A program made the position numbers and the translations under genes. The notes beneath the pieces were generated by a model that was given only the letters and a program-made list of their open reading frames with translations, made no database searches and had not been told where the DNA came from. From NCBI GenBank assembly GCA_049421205.1, contig JBMSMQ010000034.1, positions 1-10,259 on the forward strand: 10,259 bases of DNA, read 5' to 3'. Below are positions 1 through 6,150 of this stretch, piece by piece (position 1 is the first letter of the stretch; each line of letters begins with the position of its first letter). The DNA comes from JAFMIT01 sp049421205. Lineage in GTDB: Bacteria > Actinomycetota > Actinomycetes > S36-B12 > UBA5976.

Positions 1-305
1 TTTTGATTGCTGCAGTACTTGCTGCTGGACTTGATGGAATTGATAACAAACTCACATGTCCTGATGCTGTTGAAGGTTATGCATACGAGAATGATTCCGC
101 AGAAGTATTACCACTTGATTTTGAAACTGCACTCAATGCGCTTGAGGCGAATAAGGCAATGACTGATCAACTGTCTGCTCAAATCGTCGAAACATTTCTG
201 GTGTTAAAGCGCGATGAAATTGAGCGCTACCGAGCAGAAGTGGAAGATCCGACAACGCGAGATGTGACAAAGTGGGAGCAAGACGAATACCTGCTGCGCT
301 ACTAA
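1..305 (+). CDS. Glutamine synthetase family protein, C-terminal fragment (partial)
   Basis: This is the last 100 or so codons of a gene that begins before the window, reading in the frame of base 3 to a TAA at 303-305. The sequence fits the C-terminal catalytic region of type I glutamine synthetase-like ligases. It starts in the 'AAxLAAGLDGI' helix, continues through a 'LPLDFETALNAL' segment, and ends in 'DVTKWEQDEYLLRY', which matches the 'VTxWExxEY' ending common to this family. The family joins ammonia or an amine to the gamma-carboxyl of glutamate using ATP, in the cytoplasm. The ending looks more like the gamma-glutamyl-amine ligase branch (PuuA/GlnA3-like) than a housekeeping GlnA, and an amino acid/amine permease lies nearby, but the diagnostic N-terminal and nucleotide-binding parts are outside the window. 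The substrate therefore cannot be assigned. Its stop overlaps the stop of the opposing gene, and no terminator hairpin is visible between them. Confidence 0.85.
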   Translation, partial: LIAAVLAAGLDGIDNKLTCPDAVEGYAYENDSAEVLPLDFETALNALEANKAMTDQLSAQIVETFLVLKRDEIERYRAEVEDPTTRDVTKWEQDEYLLRY

Positions 306-1114
306 ATTGCTGGGTTTGATTTGTCGGCAACAAGTTTGCCGCCATTAAATGTCACGCCTACTTCGCGATAGAAGCCACCAATCATTTCTTTAATCGGCAG
401 GATAGAACCAAGTTCATCCCATGGTGAATCAAAAAGTTCAAGTGATGCTTCACCCTTCCAAGGGATTCCAAGATCGGCATCTACTCCGCTCATCGTGATG
501 AGTTGATCAAGTGAATTTCCAAGTCCTGGTGTAATTGATGGCACGAATCGGCTATGCAACATCGGATGACCATTTACAAACCCATTTGTTTCACTTGGTT
601 CTTTCAATGTCACTACCGCACTTGCAAGTCGATGGTCATATGCGGAAATACTTGCACCAAGTTTTGAACCAGGCTCTAGACGTGCTGTTGCTTTCCCGTG
701 ATTGAAAATTCTCGTCATCGCGATTGAACCAAGCTTTTTCGGATATCCTTGAAACCAGCCGCGAGCAATTGCAAAATCTTTCGTTACCCAAATCGCAACA
801 CACCGACTATAGGTGACACCTTCATACTTACACCTGACAACTGCAAACGTTTCTAAATATTGGCTACGAATTGGATCGAGTAATTCAGCGCCAGCTTCAG
901 AGCAACTTTGCCAATCTGCCCAAATCAAAGCAACTGCACCTGGATCTTCATCAGCAAGTTGTAGTTCGTCTGGCAATAGTGCTTTTACATTTTTTGGATC
1001 AGTTCGGTATTCAACAGTTAAAAGATTTCCTGAATAAAACCAAGGCATCTCTGGAATGAGTGCGCTTTTTCCAGTAGGGGTAAGCGGTGGATAAAAACCG
1101 TGCAAATCACCCAT
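302..1114 (-). CDS. Acetoacetate decarboxylase-superfamily protein
   Basis: A 270-residue cytoplasmic protein of the acetoacetate decarboxylase (ADC) superfamily, slightly longer than the classic Clostridium enzyme (244). Family landmarks in order are 'EYRTDP' at residues 35-40, a Tyr-Leu-Glu near 86-88, and 'GYPKKLG' at 123-129. In that last motif, Lys126 matches the Schiff-base lysine (Lys115 of the clostridial enzyme) and Lys127 its pKa-lowering neighbour. The known chemistry is imine formation with a beta-keto acid. By eye, Arg29 and Glu61 of the clostridial enzyme, which serve decarboxylation, are not conserved here (Gly and a hydrophobic residue), while Glu76 is retained as Glu88. The protein could therefore be an aldolase/dehydratase-like member rather than a decarboxylase. 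The ATG at 1112-1114 is preceded on the minus strand by GAAAGG at a suitable distance. It converges with the glutamine synthetase-like gene and is divergent from the permease, so its substrate may belong to the same catabolic pathway. Confidence 0.85.
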   Translation of the reverse strand: MGDLHGFYPPLTPTGKSALIPEMPWFYSGNLLTVEYRTDPKNVKALLPDELQLADEDPGAVALIWADWQSCSEAGAELLDPIRSQYLETFAVVRCKYEGVTYSRCVAIWVTKDFAIARGWFQGYPKKLGSIAMTRIFNHGKATARLEPGSKLGASISAYDHRLASAVVTLKEPSETNGFVNGHPMLHSRFVPSITPGLGNSLDQLITMSGVDADLGIPWKGEASLELFDSPWDELGSILPIKEMIGGFYREVGVTFNGGKLVADKSNPAI

Positions 1115-1219
1115 AGTGATGACCTTTCAGTAACCAAGCGATAACACTATGCGACACAGACAAAGTTACTTCTGAGTTTCCTTGACATTTGTGAGCATCG
1201 GTAGAACCCTACTCCAAAG

Positions 1220-1237
1220 TCGTTTGAGTTCAAACGA
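1220..1237. promoter_or_regulatory. Palindromic operator-like site before the permease
   Basis: TCGTTTGA-GT-TCAAACGA is a perfect 8+2+8 inverted repeat in the 149-base divergent intergenic region (1115-1263), ending 26 bases before the permease ATG. A TTGACA box at 1182-1187 could be a -35 element on the plus strand, but no good -10 hexamer lies 16-18 bases after it. If that promoter is real, the palindrome would cover roughly the transcription start, a common place for a repressor site. The symmetry is direct observation. The operator role is inference, and the regulator family is unknown because no regulator gene lies in the window. Confidence 0.5.
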
Positions 1238-1263
1238 TTGTTCTTGTGTAGTGAGGAGAGGAA

Positions 1264-2748
1264 ATGTCGCAAGAAAGTACCTCCCTGAAAAAGGGGAGAC
1301 TAGGCGTCTTCGGAATTGTCTTTTTCGTTGTCGCCGCATCCGCACCACTTGTCGGTATGACAGGTGCGGTGCCAGTTGCAATGTTGCTTGGTAATGGCGC
1401 CGCTACACCAGGTGCATACTTAGCTGTCGGTATCACACTGTTGATTTTCTCAGTTGGGTATGCGGCTATGAGTAACCACGTAACGAATGCTGGTGCGTTC
1501 TTCGCATATGTCGGAAAAGGCCTCGGGGTAAAAGCAGGTGTGGCATCTGCTTATGCCTCGCTCGTTGGTTACATAACCATTCAGCTTGCAATATATGGTT
1601 TCTTCGGCGCTGTGATGGCTGGGCAAATGGAAGCGAAGTTTGGGATTGTCCTTGAGTGGTACGTCTGGGTGCTTATCGCACTCGCTCTTGTCACAGTACT
1701 CTCAATCTTAAGTGTCGATGTTGGTGCAAAAATTCTTGGCGGTCTTCTGATTTTTGAATTGCTCTCGCTTCTCATTACAGCATTTGCAATTCTCTTCAAA
1801 GGTGGACCAGAACCAATGGACATCGCAGCATCATTCAACCCAGCTGATGTCTTTGTTGGTGGATTAACGGGAACTGCAGGTATTGCACTTGCGTTTGCAT
1901 TTGCATCATTTATCGGTTTTGAAGCAACCGCAATCTATGGTGAAGAGGCTCGAAATCCAAAGAAAGATGTTCCGAAAGCAACCTACCTTGCGATTGGAAC
2001 AATATCAGTTATCTTTGCAATCACATCATTTGCAATGGTGGTCGGTATGGGTAAGACAACATTAATTGATCAGATTCTTGCCAGAAGTAATGGGCTTGCA
2101 GATCCTGCAGGTGTTCTTTTCACACTCTCTGGGGAATTTGTTGGTACCTGGATTGTTGATTTAATGACGATTCTTGTGGTGACATCACTTTTTGCAGGTC
2201 TCTTGGCATTTCAAAATGCTGCATCCCGCTATTTCTTTGCAATGGCACGTGGCGGTGTAATGCCAAGTGTGCTCAGCAAAACGAATAGCTCAGGTGCCCC
2301 ACAATCTGCATCACTTGTTACTTCAGTGCTCGCAATCATTGTGGTGCTAATTTTCGTTTCGCAAGCTTGGGATCCGTTCCTAAATCTCTTTAGTTGGATG
2401 AGCGGAATTGCAGTTATTGCAATCGGAGCAATTGAGATACTTGTATCTATTGCAGTAGTTCGCTACTTCAGTGCAAATGGTGGAGGTTCACTTTGGGCAA
2501 CAAAGATTGCGCCACTTTTGTCAGTGGTACTGCTGTCAGGTGGTCTCTATCTCTTGATGTCACGATTCAACCTACTTGCAGGAACAGTCGCTGATGGTGT
2601 TGATCCATCCTTACCAGAAAGTGCCTGGGCCCTTTCGAGTCTTGGTTGGATACTTATTCTTTCACCATTTATTGCAATGGTGATTGGATTTATCGTAGCA
2701 AGTTCATCTTCGAACAAGAATGATGCGTTAGTGCGCGATTTCTCATAA
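1264..2748 (+). CDS. APC superfamily amino acid/amine permease
   Basis: A 494-residue integral membrane transporter, typical in length for the AA_permease_2 group of the amino acid-polyamine-organocation superfamily. It should import an amino acid or amine by proton or sodium coupling. The N-terminus has the TM1 pattern 'ASAPLVGMTGAVP' (residues 25-37), in the unwound helix that binds substrate in this fold. The region around TM6 carries the family motif 'GFEATAIYGEEARNPKKD' at 218-235, followed by Val-Pro-Lys-Ala. About twelve hydrophobic helices are spread over residues 14-485. The ATG at 1264 has a strong Shine-Dalgarno sequence, GAGGAGAGG at 1253-1261. A palindrome at 1220-1237 may control it, and a hairpin follows the stop. 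Because it is next to a glutamine synthetase-like and a beta-keto-acid-type enzyme, it may feed amine or amino acid catabolism, but the substrate cannot be read from the sequence. Confidence 0.9.
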   Translation: MSQESTSLKKGRLGVFGIVFFVVAASAPLVGMTGAVPVAMLLGNGAATPGAYLAVGITLLIFSVGYAAMSNHVTNAGAFFAYVGKGLGVKAGVASAYASLVGYITIQLAIYGFFGAVMAGQMEAKFGIVLEWYVWVLIALALVTVLSILSVDVGAKILGGLLIFELLSLLITAFAILFKGGPEPMDIAASFNPADVFVGGLTGTAGIALAFAFASFIGFEATAIYGEEARNPKKDVPKATYLAIGTISVIFAITSFAMVVGMGKTTLIDQILARSNGLADPAGVLFTLSGEFVGTWIVDLMTILVVTSLFAGLLAFQNAASRYFFAMARGGVMPSVLSKTNSSGAPQSASLVTSVLAIIVVLIFVSQAWDPFLNLFSWMSGIAVIAIGAIEILVSIAVVRYFSANGGGSLWATKIAPLLSVVLLSGGLYLLMSRFNLLAGTVADGVDPSLPESAWALSSLGWILILSPFIAMVIGFIVASSSSNKNDALVRDFS

Positions 2749-2754
2749 ACACTA

Positions 2755-2798
2755 GAAGAATTGGGGTCTACTATTTCGGTAGTAGACCCCAATTCTTT
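2755..2798 (+). terminator. Perfect 18-bp hairpin with UUCG loop
   Basis: Bases 2756-2773 are exactly complementary to 2780-2797. The six-base centre TTTCGG can close as a U-G pair around a UUCG tetraloop, and the outer 2755/2798 bases add a G-U pair. It lies 7 bases after the permease stop. The stem has a run of four G-C pairs and is very stable. The 3' side ends in TTCTTTATATA rather than a clean U tract, so intrinsic termination is likely but not certain. The stem is symmetric, but only the plus-strand gene ends here. The lipoprotein start is 14 bases downstream, so it may also act as a leader element for that gene. Confidence 0.75.
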
Positions 2799-2811
2799 AT
2801 ATAGGAGTGCT

Positions 2812-3186
2812 ATGAGAGTCAAGAAAATTGCAATGCTCTTCATCGCGGCACTACTGCTTAGTGCCTGCAGCGAAGTGCAGCAAGTGATTGATACTGGTAA
2901 ACAAGTTATCGATACTGCTCAGGGCCTAAGTAATGTTTGTAGTATTGCTGAAGAAACATGGACCGCTGGCGTGAGCCCGGAAGATGCAACCCGAATACTT
3001 AAGCGTGCAATTAAAGAACTTGAAGGCGTCGCATCAGCGAATGAAAATCTCATTCCCGAATCAAAAACTCTCTTTCGAGATCTGCAAAATGCTGTAGATG
3101 AACTCGAAAAAGGTTTAACGAAAAAGGAATTAAAAGAGTTAGTGACTTCCATTCAGTCACTTTGCTCAAACTTAAGTACGCAGTGA
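2812..3186 (+). CDS. Small predicted lipoprotein, function unknown
   Basis: A 124-residue protein of no family I recognise. It has a classic lipoprotein signal: two Lys at 4-5, a hydrophobic stretch 6-15, and the lipobox Leu-Ser-Ala-Cys at 16-19. After lipidation at Cys19 the mature part of about 106 residues would sit on the outer face of the membrane. The mature part is Ala/Glu/Lys/Leu-rich and looks mostly helical. It has a short internal duplication ('QVIDTGK' then 'QVIDTAQ', residues 24-37) and two cysteines (43 and 118) that could form a disulphide. The ATG at 2812 is chosen because AGGAG lies at 2803-2807 and the lipobox is correctly placed. An upstream TTG at 2761 lies inside the hairpin and would spoil the signal peptide. 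A TATATA stretch at 2798-2803 could be its -10 box. It converges with the CHAP-lectin hydrolase, leaving 29 bases with no terminator visible. Confidence 0.75.
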   Translation: MRVKKIAMLFIAALLLSACSEVQQVIDTGKQVIDTAQGLSNVCSIAEETWTAGVSPEDATRILKRAIKELEGVASANENLIPESKTLFRDLQNAVDELEKGLTKKELKELVTSIQSLCSNLSTQ

Positions 3187-3215
3187 CTTCAGAAGAGGTG
3201 CTTGTATCTTTATCT

Positions 3216-4319
3216 CTAGGCAGTTGGCTGTGGTGTCGGCGTTGGGTTGTCATCGAGTGCATCAATTGCCGCATTGATATCAACCTCGGTTGACCAGAGC
3301 ACACGATTACGACTATCTTTCAAAACCACTTGTCCCGAAGACGTAACCTTCAAAATCGAACCTTTGGAATTCTTGGTCTTTGTTGACCAGACAACTTTGT
3401 TCTTTTTGGAGAACGCAACAAAATTGCCGTTTTTCTTCAAATAGACATGGTCAATTTTGTAGCCACGTAGAGTCCAGAGTTCTACTCCAGTCGTTGATAT
3501 CAAAACCAGATCACCCGACTCCTGCAGTCGAAGTTCAAAAGAACCATCTGAAGATTGCAAGTGCATCCCCTTCATCAAGGTCTGACGTTTCTTCATCGCA
3601 TTTCCACAAGCTGCGAACTTCTTCTTTTCTTTCGGAATCAATTGGACTCGAAATGGGGTAAGAACGGCTGGCTTCTTTTCAGTTACCTTGGCAAGGCAAC
3701 GCTTTGCAGTTTTACCCTGCACTGGCAATCGTTCTAAGTTCTCAGTTATAAACCAGGTATTTCCATTTTGCCCTTTAGAAGTTACCACTCGATTCAGATG
3801 CCTTTCAAGTGTTTCTTCAAGAGGCTGAATATGGATGAACCGACCTGGCCAAAGGCGACCATTTTTGTAGATCTTTTTACGGATGTGTTTTCCACCCCAG
3901 TTGTCTTCATCAATAATGATGTAGTCGGGACCAACTTCGTCCACATATGCCACGTGACCACGGGAACTTCTCATTCCGTTCTCGTAGGCATTCCAGTGGG
4001 CAACAGCTCCGACCATAGGGGTTTGGTTCACCTTGTATTTGGTATTCCTAAAATGGTTATCCCAAACGCCAGCATTTCCGCCAAATGGTCCAAGATCGGC
4101 AGGAGCACCATTCTTAATAAGCCTGAATGCGACATAGTTCGTGCAGTTATGACCTGGAAGTTGCTTCCAATACATCTTTCGAGGGTTGTAACCAAGGCCT
4201 CCATCGCAGTTCCATTGATATGACTCGCAGAGAGTTTCAGGTTCACGCGCGCTTGCAGGCTGGGCAATGCCCAAAACTGCAATACTTGCAACTATGAATC
4301 CGATGAGGAAGCGTCTCAC
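3216..4319 (-). CDS. Secreted CHAP-domain peptidoglycan hydrolase with bulb-type lectin repeats
   Basis: A 367-residue exported protein. Residues 1-24 form a Sec signal peptide ending Pro-Ala-Ser-Ala. Residues 31-165 form a CHAP (cysteine amidohydrolase/peptidase) domain. The catalytic Cys59 lies in 'HNCTNYVAFR', His122 in 'GHVAYVDEV', and the third polar residue is probably in 'IDEDNWGG' (136-143). CHAP enzymes cut peptide or amide bonds in peptidoglycan. After a linker (about 166-245) come three beta-prism-like repeats (about 250-345) that resemble monocot mannose-binding (B_lectin) domains. They follow a degraded QxDxNxVxY pattern: Gln266/Asp270/Val272, Lys295/Asn297/Asn299/Val301/Phe303, and a weaker copy at 326-334. 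The protein ends in a Thr/Pro-rich tail. The start is GTG at 4317-4319, preceded by AAAGG six bases away. A promoter and a structured leader precede it. It could remodel the producer's own wall or attack other cells. Glycan-directed binding is inferred. Confidence 0.87.
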   Translation of the reverse strand: MRRFLIGFIVASIAVLGIAQPASAREPETLCESYQWNCDGGLGYNPRKMYWKQLPGHNCTNYVAFRLIKNGAPADLGPFGGNAGVWDNHFRNTKYKVNQTPMVGAVAHWNAYENGMRSSRGHVAYVDEVGPDYIIIDEDNWGGKHIRKKIYKNGRLWPGRFIHIQPLEETLERHLNRVVTSKGQNGNTWFITENLERLPVQGKTAKRCLAKVTEKKPAVLTPFRVQLIPKEKKKFAACGNAMKKRQTLMKGMHLQSSDGSFELRLQESGDLVLISTTGVELWTLRGYKIDHVYLKKNGNFVAFSKKNKVVWSTKTKNSKGSILKVTSSGQVVLKDSRNRVLWSTEVDINAAIDALDDNPTPTPQPTA

Positions 4320-4361
4320 AACGCACCTTTCTCTTTGGTTTTACTGCCGTAAGCCGGGGCG

Positions 4362-4395
4362 AGGTTAGAGGGCTCATCCGACGAAAAGCCAACCT
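4362..4395 (-). promoter_or_regulatory. Structured 5' leader hairpin of the CHAP-lectin gene
   Basis: Read on the minus strand, AGGTTGGCT pairs with AGCC and, after a 4-base CTCT bulge, with AACCT. This gives a 9-bp stem closed by a 12-base loop near the 5' end of the predicted leader. A smaller CCG/CGG hairpin (4347-4349 with 4355-4357) follows before the ribosome binding site. The predicted leader is about 80 bases long. A regulatory role is inference. The stretch CTAACCTCG recalls the 3' part of ydaO-type leaders, but the rest of that motif is missing, so no riboswitch class is assigned. Confidence 0.35.
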
Positions 4396-4404
4396 GAAGC
4401 GTTT

Positions 4405-4435
4405 AATATAGGTACAAAAGGTACATCTCTGACAA
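4405..4435 (-). promoter_or_regulatory. Predicted promoter of the CHAP-lectin gene, with GGTACA direct repeat
   Basis: On the minus strand a TTGTCA box (4435-4430) and a TATATT box (4410-4405) are separated by 19 bases, slightly longer than ideal, which would place the start near 4398. Within the spacer, plus-strand GGTACA occurs twice (4411-4416 and 4420-4425), nine bases apart. That arrangement suits a dimeric or cooperative regulator binding between the boxes. The boxes are near consensus, but the assignment is by eye. Confidence 0.45.
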
Positions 4436-4490
4436 ACTTTTGACGCTTACATCTCAGATTCATCCGTTTTCGGGCAGGGTGGTTTGTGGC

Positions 4491-4496
4491 TACTCT
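4491..4496 (+). promoter_or_regulatory. Candidate -10 box for a leaderless methyltransferase mRNA
   Basis: TACTCT fits the actinobacterial TANNNT pattern and ends eight bases before the ATG at 4505, with no Shine-Dalgarno sequence in between. Transcription starting at or beside the A of ATG would give a leaderless message. No convincing -35 box is seen at the expected place; TTGACG at 4440-4445 is too far upstream. Confidence 0.3.
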
Positions 4497-4504
4497 TCTC
4501 ACTA

Positions 4505-5173
4505 ATGAACGACTCTTCCCACCCTGAATCACCACTTGGTCGCTATCTTCATCGGACCCTCTTCAAACTCTTGTCCATCTTGCCGAGGCGGCCAAGAATC
4601 TTTATTCAGCGACTCTCATTTGACCTTGTTTTCAAGGCATCAAAGGATCCTTGGAGTTACCAAGATTCAGCATATGAAGCGAAGAAGCGAGAAGATCTTC
4701 TCAATTCATTGCCGTCAGACTTTCAGCTCTTATTAGAAATTGGCTCGGCTGATGGTCATAACTTGATGGCAATTGAGGCTCTTCATCCCGATACTCGTTT
4801 AGTTGGTATCGATATTTCTAGTGAGGCAATTCAGAGGGCTAAAGAGCGCAGCAAAGGAACGATTGATTTCCAAAGAGCTGTTCCTGGAATCTCTCAGAAG
4901 CTCAAAGAGCAATATGGAACTTTTGATGTGCTTGTCTTTTCTGAGATGCTTTATTACATCGGGAGTAAATCTGCGTGGAAAGAACTTCTCACACCAATGA
5001 AATCACTTCTTCGTCCTGGCACAATTGTCGTTGCGGTTCATCCCGCAAGTGATGCTTCACTTCTTCACGATAGATTAGGTGAAATTCTCGCATTGGACGT
5101 AGTGAGTAATATGTACTATGCCGATGAATCGAGACCCTATGAAATTAGGATTCTGACCCTGCCGAAGGGATAA
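4505..5173 (+). CDS. NodS-like class I SAM-dependent methyltransferase
   Basis: A 222-residue cytoplasmic methyltransferase and the first gene of a glycan operon. Residues 49-64 ('DPWSYQDSAYEAKKRE') match the 'DPW.Y..S.YE..K' entry of NodS-like enzymes. The Rossmann SAM-binding loop is 'LLEIGSADG' at 76-84, an acidic residue ending beta-2 is Asp103 in 'GIDIS', and the post-motif strand is 'DVLVFSEMLYYI' at 141-152. NodS itself N-methylates a chito-oligosaccharide precursor. For this protein a sugar or glycolipid acceptor is likely from context but unproven. The ATG at 4505 is preferred; an in-frame TTG at 4484 preceded by AGGG would add seven residues. The downstream GT2 gene starts only five bases after the stop, with its ribosome binding site inside the last codons of this gene, so the two should be co-translated. 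Confidence 0.8.
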   Translation: MNDSSHPESPLGRYLHRTLFKLLSILPRRPRIFIQRLSFDLVFKASKDPWSYQDSAYEAKKREDLLNSLPSDFQLLLEIGSADGHNLMAIEALHPDTRLVGIDISSEAIQRAKERSKGTIDFQRAVPGISQKLKEQYGTFDVLVFSEMLYYIGSKSAWKELLTPMKSLLRPGTIVVAVHPASDASLLHDRLGEILALDVVSNMYYADESRPYEIRILTLPKG

Positions 5174-5178
5174 GCACT

Positions 5179-6150
5179 ATGCCAAAGCGCTCGCAAGGAA
5201 AACTTGCTGTTGTTATCCCATGCTTCAAAGTGAAGGCAACTATTATCGAAGTTATTAAGTCAATTGGTCCAGAAGTTTCAAAAATCTATATTGTTGATGA
5301 TGCCTGCCCAGATGGCACTGGAGCACACGTAAAGAAGTATGCGCGCGACAAACGCATCACGATCTTGTTCAATGAGAAGAATCTTGGTGTGGGAGGGGCA
5401 GTACTACAGGGATATAAAAAGGCTATTGAAGACAAGTGTGAAATTGTGGTCAAACTCGACGGTGATGCGCAAATGGATGGCGCAGATATTCCTCGTCTCA
5501 TTCGACCTATCCAGGAAGGTCTTGCAGATTACGTCAAAGGAAATCGCTTCGATACTCTCGAAAGTCTTGAACAAATGCCTCGAGTGCGAATCTTTGGAAA
5601 TGCAGCATTGAGTTTTCTTTCGAAGTTTTCAAGTGGATATTGGAATATTACAGATCCAACGAATGGGTTTACTGCGATTCATAGATCAGTACTCAGAGAC
5701 TTACCACTTGGTAAAGTCAATAAAGGTTACTTTTTTGAATCAGATATGCTCTTTCGACTGAGTGTAATGAAAGCAGTTGTTCAAGACATGCCGATGCACT
5801 CTCGCTACGGAGAAGAGAAAAGCAATCTAAAAATCCGAAAAGTTCTTCCACATTTTCTACATAGACATTTCGTTAATTTTCATAAGCGAGTCTTTTACAC
5901 ATACTACTTAAGAGAAATCAATATCGCGTCTCTTGAATTGCCGGTTGGTCTTGTTTCGTTGTTATCAGGTCTAGTTTACGGATTTGATAAATTGATGGAA
6001 TCATTTGATGGACAAGTAACAACCTCTGGTGAAGTAATGCTTGGTGCGGTTCCGATAATCCTTGGAATCCAATTGCTGCTCGCATTCATCTCATACGACA
6101 TTACGAATATGCCAAAGATTGCTCGCCAGTCTCAGGTTGCTGATGCCTAA
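5179..6150 (+). CDS. Family 2 glycosyltransferase, polyprenyl-phosphate-sugar synthase-like, membrane-anchored
   Basis: A 323-residue GT-A-fold enzyme that probably transfers a sugar from a nucleotide donor to a polyprenyl-phosphate carrier on the inner face of the membrane. Features in order are the donor-binding start 'VVIPCFK' (11-17), 'VDDACPDGTG' (39-48), and 'KLDGDAQMD' (92-100) with the metal-binding DxD at Asp94/Asp96. Then come 'ITDPTNGFTAIHR' (157-169), 'FFESDMLFRL' (185-194), and a basic 'KSNLKIRKVLPHFLHRHF' stretch (214-231) typical of DPM/GtrB-like members. Two hydrophobic helices (about 253-272 and 285-306) anchor the C-terminus. The ATG at 5179 has GAAGGGA at 5164-5170. The next gene starts inside its last three codons (ATGCCTAA overlap), so translation is coupled. 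The following GT-C enzyme is a natural user of a lipid-linked sugar made here. Sugar identity cannot be read from the sequence. Confidence 0.88.
   Translation: MPKRSQGKLAVVIPCFKVKATIIEVIKSIGPEVSKIYIVDDACPDGTGAHVKKYARDKRITILFNEKNLGVGGAVLQGYKKAIEDKCEIVVKLDGDAQMDGADIPRLIRPIQEGLADYVKGNRFDTLESLEQMPRVRIFGNAALSFLSKFSSGYWNITDPTNGFTAIHRSVLRDLPLGKVNKGYFFESDMLFRLSVMKAVVQDMPMHSRYGEEKSNLKIRKVLPHFLHRHFVNFHKRVFYTYYLREINIASLELPVGLVSLLSGLVYGFDKLMESFDGQVTTSGEVMLGAVPIILGIQLLLAFISYDITNMPKIARQSQVADA

Noticed and set aside
813..1059. Two plus-strand open frames opposite the ADC-like gene
   Set aside because: Both are antisense to a gene with clear catalytic motifs, and neither has a ribosome binding site or recognisable sequence.
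2761..2811. Upstream TTG start for the lipoprotein
   Set aside because: It lies in the stem of the hairpin and would place 17 non-signal residues before the lipoprotein signal peptide. The ATG at 2812 has its own AGGAG.
3768..4223. 151-codon open frame opposite the CHAP-lectin gene
   Set aside because: It lies fully within a strongly supported coding gene on the other strand, has no family-like motifs and is explained by codon bias of the real gene.
4320..4400. c-di-AMP (ydaO-type) riboswitch before the CHAP-lectin gene
   Set aside because: CTAACCTCG and the gene type recall this class. The conserved 5' half (GGGGAAC and GGGGUGAAU segments) is absent on the minus strand, and the predicted leader is too short.
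6062..6142. Longer N-terminus for the GT-C enzyme
   Set aside because: The extra 27 residues overlap the GT2 gene in another frame and look like out-of-frame translation. The ATG at 6143 gives the normal short lead to TM1.
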